Numbered from the stretch's first letter, positions 42,072 through 51,270 are shown. The stretch is DNA of 64,000 bases from Marisediminitalea lipolytica (GCF_001758465.1 NZ_MJIC01000009.1:310001-374000); one strand, 5' to 3'. The notes: a model not told the origin generated them from the letters alone. Program-made: numbers and translations.

Positions 42072-42865
42072 GCGTAACCGAAGACTTATTGTTTAGCGTA
42101 TCCGATGCGGGTGTCGCCACGATTACGCTTAACCGACCGGATAAACGCAATGCGTTTACCGATGAGATGATCGCCCGTTGGGTTGAGTTATTAGGTGAGT
42201 GCCAACAGCGTAATGACGTGCGGGTAGTGGTGTTTGCTGCGGCGGGCAAAAGTTTTTGTTCTGGCGCAGATACCGGCCGGATGGCCGGGCGCACCGAACA
42301 AACGGTGATCGAAGCCCGGGACCGTATGACGGCGGTAGCCCATTCATTGGTTCGTGCCGTTGCCCGACTGGATAAGCCGGTTATTGCTGCTGTTAATGGT
42401 GCCGCGGTTGGCGGCGGTATGGATGTGGCGCTGATGTGCGATATCCGCGTGGCTTCAAGTGAAGCGAAATTCGCTGAAACCTACGCCAAAATGGGCTTAC
42501 TGCCCGGCGTGGGCGGGGCCTGGTTTTTACCGCGGATTATCGGCAAATCCAAAGCGCTGGATATGTTCTGGACCGGTCGCTGGGTGGATATCAACGAAGC
42601 TGAGCGTCTGGGTTTGGTGGATCGGGTTTTCGCTGCTGAAACCTTTGCAGCTGATGTAACAGATTACGCTGAGCAAATTGCCAGCGCTGCGCCGTTGTCG
42701 GTTAAAGCAATCAAAAAACTGGTAAACCATGGTGGGCAGACTACGCTTGATGTGCATTTGGATGACTTAGCCGCGCAGTTAGCGGTGGTAAGGACCAGTG
42801 AAGATCACAAAGAAGCGGTTGCTGCACTTAAAGATAAACGCGCCCCACAGTTTAACGGACGTTAA
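42068..42865 (+). CDS. Enoyl-CoA hydratase/isomerase family (crotonase)
   Basis: A 265-residue crotonase with KSFCSGADTGRM, GGGMDVALMCDIRVAS and TYAKMGLLPGVGGAWFLPR. The second active-site acid segment is altered from GYGGTQ to GVGGAW and the first reads FAETYAKMG, so isomerase activity is as possible as hydration. It ends the operon and converges on the DUF35 gene. Confidence 0.82.
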   Translation: MSVTEDLLFSVSDAGVATITLNRPDKRNAFTDEMIARWVELLGECQQRNDVRVVVFAAAGKSFCSGADTGRMAGRTEQTVIEARDRMTAVAHSLVRAVARLDKPVIAAVNGAAVGGGMDVALMCDIRVASSEAKFAETYAKMGLLPGVGGAWFLPRIIGKSKALDMFWTGRWVDINEAERLGLVDRVFAAETFAADVTDYAEQIASAAPLSVKAIKKLVNHGGQTTLDVHLDDLAAQLAVVRTSEDHKEAVAALKDKRAPQFNGR

Positions 42866-42923
42866 GTTAACGGGGGTTAGGGATGGTTGTGTCCACCGTA
42901 TCGGCGGTGGACAACAAGGACTA

Positions 42924-43325
42924 TCACGCAAGTTGCCACTGAGGGAGCATATTGCCCTTAGCATCGGCTTCAAAACAAACAGTTACTGCATCGCCAATAT
43001 GGGCATCCAGCGCACCTTCGCCAATCAGGTTGGTGATCATGCGCGGGCCTTCGGCAGTGATTACGGCAACGACGGCATAAGGTACTTTGTCACGAAACTG
43101 TGGCAGCGGCGCACGCTCCACAATGGTGACGCTTTCAATGGTGCCATCGCCAGAGCAGGTATGCGGCACGATGTCGGCACTCCAGCATTTGCTGCACTGT
43201 ACGCGAGGCGGAAACTGAATATGTTGGCAGGATTCGCAGCGCTGGAATTCAAGACGTTGCTCAAGCGCGGCTTGCCAGTATGACTGTGAATCGCCGTTGG
43301 CGAAATCTGAGGGTCTGTTCTCCAT
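42924..43325 (-). CDS. DUF35 Zn-ribbon/OB-fold protein, likely partner of the cysteine-less Ltp
   Basis: A 133-residue protein with CESC and CSKC forming the zinc ribbon (about residues 33-53) and an OB-fold carrying VPYAVVAVITAEGPRMITNL. It faces the Ltp-MaoC-crotonase operon on the other strand but has its own sigma-54 promoter, so the two transcripts can be induced together. It most probably forms the aldolase with the Ltp protein encoded at 40.4 kb. Confidence 0.83.
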   Translation of the reverse strand: MENRPSDFANGDSQSYWQAALEQRLEFQRCESCQHIQFPPRVQCSKCWSADIVPHTCSGDGTIESVTIVERAPLPQFRDKVPYAVVAVITAEGPRMITNLIGEGALDAHIGDAVTVCFEADAKGNMLPQWQLA

Positions 43326-43404
43326 GGGGGAACCTCCGGTATGGATGCAACATGTGCAATAACAAATTTAGGGTAACAGAAGTTTTTTATAACAATACCC
43401 ATGT

Positions 43405-43420
43405 AGCAATACTCAGGCCA
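43405..43420 (-). promoter_or_regulatory. Sigma-54 promoter of the DUF35 gene
   Basis: Minus strand: TGGCCT-GAGTA-TTGCT, correct spacing, 80 bases before the ATG. The fourth to sixth bases of the -24 box are less typical. Confidence 0.62.
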
Positions 43421-43583
43421 GTATGCTCTGGCGGGTGCTTGTGATCATCAGTGGGCTTTTGCCACAAAATAAGCTAATCTCACTATGTAAAATAATTGTT
43501 TTTTAAAAGTGAGCGCAATAACAACATTTTTACGTTATAGTGACTTTGTTAAATACATTTCTAGCAACTAAGGCATTTTTCAA

Positions 43584-45245
43584 ATGAGTCTTAAAGATTT
43601 GAAAGGGTTTATAATTTCCAGTCAGGACAAAGGGATATTGCTTGCGTCAGGTGTCGGCGAAGAAAAAACAGTACAAGCTTTAGTCAAAACACCTGCCTGG
43701 GTGCAGGAGGCCGTTAGTAAACGGATTGTGCCAATCGATACACAAGATTCGCGCTATATTGGATTATTTGCGCCTAATGATGACAAATATATCCTGCTAT
43801 TAATGGATGAAGCCAATGACGCAGTGATGGAATTCCTGCTTGGTGTGGATTTCTCTACCAACATTCTCGAACAAATCTTAACTGACCCCTACGACGCCAT
43901 GGTTGTGGCGAACAGGCAGGGGCGACTGGCTTATTTGTCGCCGGTGCATGAAAAGTTTTTTGGCCTCAAACACGGCGAAGCCATTGGCGCTAAGGTTACC
44001 GACGTTATCCCTAATTCACGGCTGTGTGACGTGATCAAAACCGGCGTTGCCGAAGTGGGCCAGGTGCTGCAAATGGGCGATACCCAGCGGGTTACCTCGC
44101 GTCATCCTATTCGTCGTGACGGTGAAATAGTGGGAGCCATTGGCCGTGTTATGTTTAAGGGCCCCCAGCAAATCGAGAAAATGTCGCGCAAAATTACCGC
44201 ATTGGAAAAGCGTCTTGCTGAATACGAACGCGAGTCCAAATCAGACAAAGTTAAAGAAAAATACCTCGATGCCATCATTGGCCAAAGCCTCGCGATTGAA
44301 GCGGTACGCCGCCAGATCAAGAAGGTTGCCGCACTTGATGTGCCGGTACTTATTCAGGGTGAGAGTGGCACGGGTAAAGAGCTTGTGGCGCGGGCATTGC
44401 ATATGTACAGCCAGCGAAGTGACAGCAACCTGGTTACGGTAAACGCTGCAGCACTGCCAGCCACGCTGGTTGAAAGCGAGCTGTTTGGTTACGAAGCGGG
44501 TGCCTTTACCGGTGCTCATCGTAAAGGTCGTCCGGGTAAGTTTGAACAGGCTGATGGCGGTACTATTTTCCTTGACGAAATTGGTGATATGCCGCTGGAA
44601 GTGCAATCGAAATTATTGCGCGTACTGCAGGAACGAATTGTTGAGCGGGTTGGTGGTGATAAGCCAAAAAGCGTCGACTTCCGCCTGTGCAGTGCAACTA
44701 ACCACAACCTGGAAGATTTGGTAGAAGAAAACAAATTCCGTCTGGACTTGTTCTATCGTATCAGCCCGGTGTGCATCACCCTGCCAAGCCTGGAAGAACG
44801 GAAAGAAGACATCCCGTTACTGCTGCGTCACTTCATGCAGGAAATGGCCGACAAGTATGACAAGGCCAATGTAGAGGTAGAAAGCAATGTCGTGGACTAT
44901 CTGATGTCACGCCGCTGGCCGGGGAATATCAGACAGCTGCGCCATGAAGTGGAACGGGCCTTTGTGTTTGCCGAAAATGGTGTGTTACGCATCGAAGATT
45001 TCGGCGGTGAGTCCGGTGGCAGCCGCAGCTTTGGCGCGCAACCGCAAAACCGTAATAACCGCCTGACCGGTGGCGGGATGACCGACGGCACGATTAAAGA
45101 AGCCACCGCCCGTGTAGAGCTGGAAATGATCAGCGATTGCATGGTGCGCTTCCGTGGTAATAAAAAGAAGGTGGCAGACCATCTCGGGATTTCACGCTCC
45201 TATCTCTACAAAAAATTAGAAGAACTCAATATCCACGAAGACTAG
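43584..45245 (+). CDS. Sigma-54 enhancer-binding activator with PAS domain
   Basis: A 553-residue regulator. Residues 1 to about 95 are an N-terminal domain I do not recognise; about 96-192 look like a PAS domain (DAMVVANRQGRLAYLSPVHE); about 196-225 a short coiled coil; then the AAA+ domain with Walker A GESGTGKE (259-266), the sigma-54 contact loop GAFTGA (306-311) and Walker B GGTIFLDE (325-332); a Fis-type helix-turn-helix ends the protein (VADHLGISRSYLYKKLEEL). No receiver domain is present, so it probably senses a ligand directly. It lies amid eleven sigma-54 promoters and is their most likely activator. Confidence 0.92.
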   Translation: MSLKDLKGFIISSQDKGILLASGVGEEKTVQALVKTPAWVQEAVSKRIVPIDTQDSRYIGLFAPNDDKYILLLMDEANDAVMEFLLGVDFSTNILEQILTDPYDAMVVANRQGRLAYLSPVHEKFFGLKHGEAIGAKVTDVIPNSRLCDVIKTGVAEVGQVLQMGDTQRVTSRHPIRRDGEIVGAIGRVMFKGPQQIEKMSRKITALEKRLAEYERESKSDKVKEKYLDAIIGQSLAIEAVRRQIKKVAALDVPVLIQGESGTGKELVARALHMYSQRSDSNLVTVNAAALPATLVESELFGYEAGAFTGAHRKGRPGKFEQADGGTIFLDEIGDMPLEVQSKLLRVLQERIVERVGGDKPKSVDFRLCSATNHNLEDLVEENKFRLDLFYRISPVCITLPSLEERKEDIPLLLRHFMQEMADKYDKANVEVESNVVDYLMSRRWPGNIRQLRHEVERAFVFAENGVLRIEDFGGESGGSRSFGAQPQNRNNRLTGGGMTDGTIKEATARVELEMISDCMVRFRGNKKKVADHLGISRSYLYKKLEELNIHED

Positions 45246-45308
45246 TCGTGGGGTTGTAGCTGACTGAGCCACTGTCTGTGTGTACTTCACATTGTGTTTC
45301 TCAAGGTC

Positions 45309-45344
45309 ATAACCCACCACGGTCGTTTTTGTGAAATGGGTTAT
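45309..45344. promoter_or_regulatory. Inverted repeat upstream of the beta-hydroxyacid dehydrogenase gene
   Basis: ATAACCCA and TGGGTTAT, exact complements 20 bases apart, ending 26 bases before the GTG start. It could be an operator or a weak hairpin terminator of the activator gene. Confidence 0.35.
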
Positions 45345-45370
45345 TACAGCAAGTAGTGTGGAGACAAAAC

Positions 45371-46624
45371 GTGAAGATAGGCTATGTGGGACTCGGTGCA
45401 ATGGGTAAGGCTCTGGCTACCCGGTTGGTTCAGAATCATGAACTGCTGGTGTGGGATTTAAATCCTGAAGCCAGAGAACAATTGGTGGCAGCAGGCGCAG
45501 AGTCTGCCCGTTCACTGGTTGATTTAGGCCAGCGCTGCGACGTTATCTTTTTATGTTTACCCAAAAGTACTCACGTTGAAGCCGCGCTGTTTGGCAAAGA
45601 TGGCCTGTACATGCATGTTAACCCCGGTTCAGTGATTATCGATCAAACCAGTGGCGTACCGGCTATGACTCTGGCCTTCAGTGAAAAACTCGCTATTCGT
45701 AATATTGCGATGTTGGATGCGCCCGTAGCCGGCGGTGTGCCCGCCGCAGAAGCGGGTACCATTACCATAATGGCATCCGGAGACAGCGCCAGCTTTAACC
45801 GGGCAAAACCGGTTTTGTGTGATATCAGTCCTAAGGTCTTTCATTGTGGTGAGCGAGTGGGCTCGGCACAAATGGTGAAATCTATCAATAATCTGCTTAA
45901 TACAGCCAATCGTATGATGACGCTGGAACTGGCGGCAATGGGCCGGGTAATGGGCTTGTCGATGGCGGAAATTGTCGAGAGCGGCAATCGCGAAGCAAGC
46001 CAGAGTTTCCTTACCGCGCGATTACTGCCTGGGATTGCGGAGGGTAAACCAAGTACTGACTTTGCCATTGAGCTGATGGTAAAAGACACCAATATGGCCA
46101 GCGATTTCGCTCATGCCCACGGTACCGCTATGCCGGTGTGTGAGATGGGCCGCGGCTTTTTAAATATTGGCCTGCGTTCCATTGGGCCGGACGCCCGTCT
46201 GGAAGATCTGATCCCCTTTGTGCAAAACATGTTTGGCGTTGAATACTGCGGCGCTGATACGCATGGTTCACAGGATAATGCCGCGGTGTTGTCCGAAGCG
46301 TTTGCGGCTTGTCATCAGGTTATCGCTTTTGAAGGCTTATTACTGGCGAAAAAAGCGGGGCTGGACCTCAACGAGTTCTGCAATGTGATTAATGCTGGCT
46401 CTGGCGCGTCCGCAGCGGGAAATGCCTTGTTCGCGGCGGTATTAGGCCCCGACGAACCTCATGGGCTGTTCTCTATCCGACAGCTGCATCACTCTATTCA
46501 GCCACTCACTACGCTGGCGCGCCAACACCAGTTGCCGGCACTGATGCTCAATCAGGTCTGTGCGGCGTTGACAGCAGCGGTAGATAAAGTCGGTGAAAAT
46601 GGCTGTTTTACGCAGCTTCTGTAG
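45371..46624 (+). CDS. 3-hydroxyisobutyrate dehydrogenase-like protein with duplicated C-terminal domain
   Basis: A 418-residue beta-hydroxyacid dehydrogenase relative: Rossmann domain with IGYVGLGAMGKALATRL, MLDAPVAGGVPAAEAGTITI and the catalytic-Lys block MVKSINNLLN. Normal members end near 290-300; this one carries a second helical domain (from about 300) whose FEGLLLAKKAGLDLNEFCNV resembles the first helical domain. The GTG at 45371 follows GTGGAGA, better placed than the GTG at 45356. No promoter of the sigma-54 type was found. Substrate: probably a 3-hydroxy acid or 2-hydroxymethyl acid. Confidence 0.78.
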   Translation: MKIGYVGLGAMGKALATRLVQNHELLVWDLNPEAREQLVAAGAESARSLVDLGQRCDVIFLCLPKSTHVEAALFGKDGLYMHVNPGSVIIDQTSGVPAMTLAFSEKLAIRNIAMLDAPVAGGVPAAEAGTITIMASGDSASFNRAKPVLCDISPKVFHCGERVGSAQMVKSINNLLNTANRMMTLELAAMGRVMGLSMAEIVESGNREASQSFLTARLLPGIAEGKPSTDFAIELMVKDTNMASDFAHAHGTAMPVCEMGRGFLNIGLRSIGPDARLEDLIPFVQNMFGVEYCGADTHGSQDNAAVLSEAFAACHQVIAFEGLLLAKKAGLDLNEFCNVINAGSGASAAGNALFAAVLGPDEPHGLFSIRQLHHSIQPLTTLARQHQLPALMLNQVCAALTAAVDKVGENGCFTQLL

Positions 46625-46625
46625 C

Positions 46626-46641
46626 TGGCACCGTACTTGCA
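46626..46641 (+). promoter_or_regulatory. Sigma-54 promoter of the aldehyde dehydrogenase-thiolase operon
   Basis: TGGCAC-CGTAC-TTGCA, a perfect consensus, starting two bases after the preceding stop codon and 120 bases before the aldehyde dehydrogenase ATG. It is among the best matches in the window. Confidence 0.85.
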
Positions 46642-46760
46642 CTTATACACGTTATAAACGTCTAAATACCAAGCGTATTTATCCGAGATTCATGGTTTGG
46701 CCGCAATCTGACAGCGGCCAGCCACACATTCATCACTGCCGAAACAGGTTCTGATAGCTT

Positions 46761-48179
46761 ATGAGACACTATGGTCAATTCTATATTGATGGCGAATGGG
46801 TAAATCCCATTGAGTCCCGTCCTTTTGAACTAAGAAATCCCACCACCGAAGAAGTGTTTGCAACGGTTGCGTTGGGTTGCCCTGCCGATGTCGACCGTGC
46901 GGTCACTGCCGCCCGTCGCGCATACAAAACGTTTTCGTTAACGACACCTGCAGAGCGAATTGCCTTACTGGAACGCATTGCTGAGGTGTTCTCTGCCCGT
47001 CGCGACGAAGTACACGCAGCGCTCACCGAAGAAATGGGCGCGCCGGTGAGTTTAAAGGCGCAGATTGACTCATCGGTTAATGCGATTCGCCAGGCCATCA
47101 AAACCCTGGGTGACTACCAGTTCGAAAGCCGCGAAGGACGTTTTATTATCCGTCACGAAGCCATTGGTGTAGCCGGACTGATTACACCGTGGAACTGGCC
47201 GATTCAGTTGTTGTGTAACAAGTTATCTTCATCATTAGCCGCCGGTTGTACCAGCGTGGTGAAACCCAGTGAATTTACCCCGGTCAGTGCGCTGGTGTTC
47301 GCCGATATTCTGCACGAGGCTGGTGTACCGGCGGGTGTATTTAACTTAGTTAACGGTGACGGACCGGGTGTGGGCGAAGCTATCAGCGGTCATGATGATA
47401 TCGACGTGGTGTCGTTTACCGGTTCAACCCGCGCCGGGACGCTTGTGGCAGCTGCTGCGGCGCCTTCGGTAAAACGCGTAGCCCAGGAACTCGGTGGTAA
47501 ATCGGCCAATATCGTTATGCCGGGCGCTGATGTAGTCGCCGCTGCCGAATTTAACGTTACCCGTGGTTTTTCTAACAGCGGGCAGTCATGCCATTCGCCT
47601 ACGCGTTTACTGGTGCACAAAAGCCAACTGGCAGAAGCTGAACAGGCGCTTAAGGATGCAGTAGCGAAACACGTTCGCGTTGGCGATCCAACCCTACCGG
47701 AAACAACCCATGGGCCAGTGGTTAATGCCGCGCAGTACGAACGTATTCAGGCGTACATTCAAAGTGCCATCGATGAAGGCGCGACCCTATTAACCGGAGG
47801 GCCCGGGCGTCCTGCTGGTATCGAGCGTGGTTATTTTGTGCAGCCGACTATTTTTTCCAATGTGACGCCGGATATGACCATTGCTCGCGAAGAAATTTTC
47901 GGCATGGTTACGGCAGTGCTGACTTACGAAACTGTTGACGAAGCAATTGAACTGGCTAACGACACACCGTACGGCCTGGCGGCCTACGTGTTTGGCGACG
48001 ATGACGAAATTCTTGATGTTGCCCGCGTAATGCGTGCTGGCCGCGTGTTTCTCAACGGCGCGCCGCCGAGCACTGAAGTGCCCATGGGCGGCTATAAGAA
48101 ATCAGGCAACGGACGCGAAATGGGCGTTGCCGGTATGGAAGAGTATTTGGAAGTTAAGGCCATTCTGACCAAAGGGTAA
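46761..48179 (+). CDS. NAD(P)-dependent aldehyde dehydrogenase
   Basis: A 472-residue ALDH-superfamily enzyme with TPWNWPIQLLCNKLSSSLAA, FTGSTRAG, QELGGKSANIV (catalytic Glu) and SNSGQSCHSPTRLL (catalytic Cys). The length and FGDDDEI segment resemble soluble fatty or aromatic aldehyde dehydrogenases. It would turn an aldehyde released by aldol cleavage or beta-hydroxy acid oxidation into an acid. It is cotranscribed with a thiolase. Confidence 0.88.
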   Translation: MRHYGQFYIDGEWVNPIESRPFELRNPTTEEVFATVALGCPADVDRAVTAARRAYKTFSLTTPAERIALLERIAEVFSARRDEVHAALTEEMGAPVSLKAQIDSSVNAIRQAIKTLGDYQFESREGRFIIRHEAIGVAGLITPWNWPIQLLCNKLSSSLAAGCTSVVKPSEFTPVSALVFADILHEAGVPAGVFNLVNGDGPGVGEAISGHDDIDVVSFTGSTRAGTLVAAAAAPSVKRVAQELGGKSANIVMPGADVVAAAEFNVTRGFSNSGQSCHSPTRLLVHKSQLAEAEQALKDAVAKHVRVGDPTLPETTHGPVVNAAQYERIQAYIQSAIDEGATLLTGGPGRPAGIERGYFVQPTIFSNVTPDMTIAREEIFGMVTAVLTYETVDEAIELANDTPYGLAAYVFGDDDEILDVARVMRAGRVFLNGAPPSTEVPMGGYKKSGNGREMGVAGMEEYLEVKAILTKG

Positions 48180-48211
48180 TCCTTAAGGTCACCAGTAAGC
48201 AGAGAACCATT

Positions 48212-49423
48212 ATGAGAGATGCTGTAATTTGTGAACCATTGCGCACGCCGGTAGGCGGCTTTGGTGGTGTATTTAAGGATGTCCCGGCAGCCACCCTGGC
48301 GGAAACGGTATTACGTGCATTAATGACACGAACCGGCATCGACCCGGCACTGGTTGAAGAAGTGATCTTTGGCCAGTGTAACCCTAACGGTGAAGCTCCG
48401 GCGATTGGCCGTATTGCTGCGCTGGACGCCGGATTGGGCGTGCATGTACCGGGTGTTCAGGTAGACCGACGCTGCGGCTCGGGTTTACAGGCCGTTATCG
48501 ATGCCTGTATGCGGGTACAAACCGGCGCGGCTGAACTGCTGATTGCTGGTGGTGTGGAAAACATGAGTCAGGTAGAGCATTACGTGGTTGGCGCACGTTG
48601 GGGCCTGCGCGGTGATTCGTCGCCCATGTGGGACCGTCTGGTGCGCGGGCGTATCACTTCGGGTGGGCGCGACCATCCTATTGCCGGCGGCATGATTGAA
48701 ACCGCCGAGAACCTGCGTCGCGAGTTAAATATTAGCCGTGAGGCTCAGGATGAACTGGCCTTTACCTCACAACAACGGGCCAAGGCCGCTATCGAAAATG
48801 GTTTGTTTAATGACGAAATGGTACCGGTTGAAGTGACCAAACGCGGTAAGACTACCGTTGTGGATACCGATGAACACCCGCGTCCGCAAACCTCACTAGA
48901 CGATCTAGCGGGTTTGCGTGCGGTACGCGCCAAACTCGATGACGGCGCAACTGTTACCGCCGGGAACGCCAGTGGGCAGAATGACGGCGCTGCGGCCTGT
49001 ATCGTTACCACCCGTGAAATGGCCGAAAAGCTTGGTCTGAAACCCCTTGGTCGTCTGGTAAGTTGGGCGGTAACCGGTCTTGAACCTGAGCGTATGGGAT
49101 TAGGCCCTGTGTCCTCATCGCAAAAAGCGCTGGCCCGCGCTGGCTTATCACTTAAAGACATCGACCTGTTGGAAATAAACGAAGCCTTTGCCGCACAGGT
49201 ACTGGCATGTACGCAAAGTCTGGGACTTGGCCAGGACGACTTCGCCCGCCTTAACGTAAATGGTTCGGGGATTTCCCTGGGTCATCCGCTGGGGGCAACT
49301 GGTGTGCGTATTCTGGCGACCATGCTACGCGAAATGCAGCGTCGTGATGCACGTTATGGCCTGGAAACCATGTGTATTGGTGGTGGACAGGGCTTAGCGG
49401 CTATTTTTGAGAATCTTAAATAA
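48212..49423 (+). CDS. Acetyl-CoA acetyltransferase (thiolase)
   Basis: A 403-residue canonical thiolase: VDRRCGSGLQAV with the nucleophilic Cys, GNASGQNDGA, NEAFAAQ, NGSGISLGHPLGATG and the C-terminal MCIGGGQG with the second Cys. Unlike the two Ltp-type proteins it has every catalytic residue. It finishes beta-oxidation of the ring-opened chain, releasing acetyl-CoA, or splits acetoacetyl-CoA from BKACE and HMG-CoA lyase-type steps. Confidence 0.9.
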   Translation: MRDAVICEPLRTPVGGFGGVFKDVPAATLAETVLRALMTRTGIDPALVEEVIFGQCNPNGEAPAIGRIAALDAGLGVHVPGVQVDRRCGSGLQAVIDACMRVQTGAAELLIAGGVENMSQVEHYVVGARWGLRGDSSPMWDRLVRGRITSGGRDHPIAGGMIETAENLRRELNISREAQDELAFTSQQRAKAAIENGLFNDEMVPVEVTKRGKTTVVDTDEHPRPQTSLDDLAGLRAVRAKLDDGATVTAGNASGQNDGAAACIVTTREMAEKLGLKPLGRLVSWAVTGLEPERMGLGPVSSSQKALARAGLSLKDIDLLEINEAFAAQVLACTQSLGLGQDDFARLNVNGSGISLGHPLGATGVRILATMLREMQRRDARYGLETMCIGGGQGLAAIFENLK

Positions 49424-49456
49424 CGGTTAATAATACTCGTCATCCTTGCGATGCCA

Positions 49457-50220
49457 AAAATACCCGTCATTCCCGCATGTTTTTAGCGGGGATCTCCTCA
49501 AAAGGCTGACTCGTCTGAAACGACCTTTTTTGAACGAGGTAGCCACGCGGAAAGTGGCGTAAAAGGGCGATTGAAGACCCTGATATCATGTTGGGATATC
49601 CCGGATATTTGCTATGCAAATTCCGGGAAGACGGTGTGATTTGGGTTGTGATGGTCACAAAAAACAACCGTCACTCCGCTATGTCTCAAATATCCGTCAT
49701 CCCCGCGAAGGCGGGGATCTCCTGAACAGTCTGATTCACGTGAAACTACTTTTTGTACGATGTAGCCATACGGAAAATGGCATTTAAGGGCGATTGAAGA
49801 CCCTGATATCATGTTGGGAGATCCCGGATATTTGCTATGCAAATTCCGGGAAGACGGAGTTAACTTGGGTTGTGTCTGTTCGGAAAAATACCCGGGAAGG
49901 CGGGGATCTTCTGAACAGTCTGACTCACGTGAAACTACTTTTTGTACGATGTAGCCATACGGAAAGTGGCATTTAAGGGCGATTGAACACTCCGATATCA
50001 TGTTGGGAGATCCCGGATATTTGCTACGCAAATTCCGGGAAGACGGAGTTAACTTGGGTTGTGTCTGTTCGGAAAAATACCCGGGAAGGCGGGGTGATTT
50101 GTTCTGTGTTGATTACGAAAAACAACCGTCATTCCCGCGATATTTCAAATATCCGTCATCCCCGCGAAGGCGGGGATCTCCTGAGCAGGCTGGCTCATGT
50201 GAGACAACTGTTTTTTCGCG
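49457..50220. repeat. Tandem intergenic repeat, 189-bp period
   Basis: The gap between the thiolase and amidohydrolase genes is filled by a mosaic of one repeat family. Two near-identical full units run from about 49707 to 49895 and 49896 to 50084 (period 189), a more diverged, longer copy lies at about 49470-49700, and a partial copy at 50085-50220. Each unit begins with a REP-like CCCCGCGAAGGCGGGG core and holds a hairpin TCCCGGATATTTGC / GCAAATTCCGGGA. No gene is supported; translations give low-complexity artefacts. The repeat probably belongs to a family dispersed over the genome. Confidence 0.85.
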
Positions 50221-50225
50221 GCTTA

Positions 50226-51233
50226 TTAATCAATCTTATAAATTGCTTTGGCGGTACCGGCAAACAATTGTTGTTGTTCGGTCTCTGAATAGCCTCTTAA
50301 AATGTATTTGTAGGCATTGAGGGCCTTAACGTAGCCGCTTGAACGTTTGTCCGGCGGGAAGTTGCTGCCGTACATGCAACGCTCAACACCAAAGATTTCA
50401 ATCACCGATTCCACGAAGGGTTGCCAGACCGCAGCCAGTTCCTGATAGGTGGCTTCATCCGGTCGCTGAATAAAATCAAAGCCCCAGGTAGGCATGCCTA
50501 AACCGCCGAGTTTGCAGGCCACATTGGGCCGTTTAGCCAGTTCGGTGAGATTCCCTTTCCAGCGCGTAATCGCGGCGGCCTTTTCTTCCGGTGTCATATC
50601 CACTAACACCAGTCCGCCCATGTTGTTGAGCACGATTTGCAGGTCCGGGAACTGGTCGGCCAGAGCCGTAATGGCAGGTAGCGATGGATCGTAAATCGCG
50701 GCATCAAATATCAGTGAGCGTTTATCCAGTTCGGCCAGCCCTTTCACAAAGTTAGGATTATCCAGTACGCCTGAGGGCGGTCGTCCGCTCATAATAAACT
50801 GAAATGGCCGCTCATCAGGGTAATCCAGAGTGACATGGCGGATGCCACGGTAACGATCTGGTGCGGCAGCCATGGATTTATCCAGCAGTTCGCCAACCGC
50901 ATGGCCATGGGTCAGGTCCGCATGGCCCACAATCGCTGCTGCGACTTTACAGTTACCATAGCGACCACCGGCGGTCATCGCGGCGATGCCATTGGCAAAT
51001 TCAACTTCTCCCAGCGGGCGCATAACCTCTGGTCCATCAGTACGGATGAAGGCCCTGGTTTCACTGTATACAGAAGCGATAACGTTGTGTCCGCCCTGTG
51101 CGTCAGCCAGATATTCATCCAGCATGTAACGAATATGCGGTAAATCGAACAGGTGAAAGTGAGAATCTATAATGGGTAAATCAGGCAGCAATATTTCCTG
51201 GCCAGAATTTTCGGCGCTTGCGGTGGTGCTCAT
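50226..51233 (-). CDS. Metal-dependent amidohydrolase (LigI/2-pyrone-dicarboxylate hydrolase-like)
   Basis: A 335-residue TIM-barrel hydrolase of the amidohydrolase_2 family with LPIIDSHFHLFD at the N terminus (metal-binding HxH), CKLGGLGMPTW and CMYGSNFPPDK near the C terminus (metal Asp absent or moved: the usual FGSD/GTDxP reads GSNFP). The start chosen, ATG 51233, follows AAAGAGAG; a longer frame reaches into the promoter region. Family members hydrolyse lactones or decarboxylate beta-keto or aromatic acids. A lactonase role is my best guess. Confidence 0.75.
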   Translation of the reverse strand: MSTTASAENSGQEILLPDLPIIDSHFHLFDLPHIRYMLDEYLADAQGGHNVIASVYSETRAFIRTDGPEVMRPLGEVEFANGIAAMTAGGRYGNCKVAAAIVGHADLTHGHAVGELLDKSMAAAPDRYRGIRHVTLDYPDERPFQFIMSGRPPSGVLDNPNFVKGLAELDKRSLIFDAAIYDPSLPAITALADQFPDLQIVLNNMGGLVLVDMTPEEKAAAITRWKGNLTELAKRPNVACKLGGLGMPTWGFDFIQRPDEATYQELAAVWQPFVESVIEIFGVERCMYGSNFPPDKRSSGYVKALNAYKYILRGYSETEQQQLFAGTAKAIYKID

Positions 51234-51270
51234 AATGCTCTCTTTATTCTTAACTAAGTGGTTAAGCGGA

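Noticed and set aside
49612..50031. Minus-strand open frame of 139 codons with repeated segments
   Set aside because: It lies wholly in the 189-bp repeat array, and its product repeats because the DNA repeats. The DPRLRGDDG-type sequence is a known translation artefact of REP-like repeats.
49457..50220. CRISPR-like array
   Set aside because: The repeated unit is 189 bases and nearly identical throughout; there are no short repeats with unique spacers and no cas genes.
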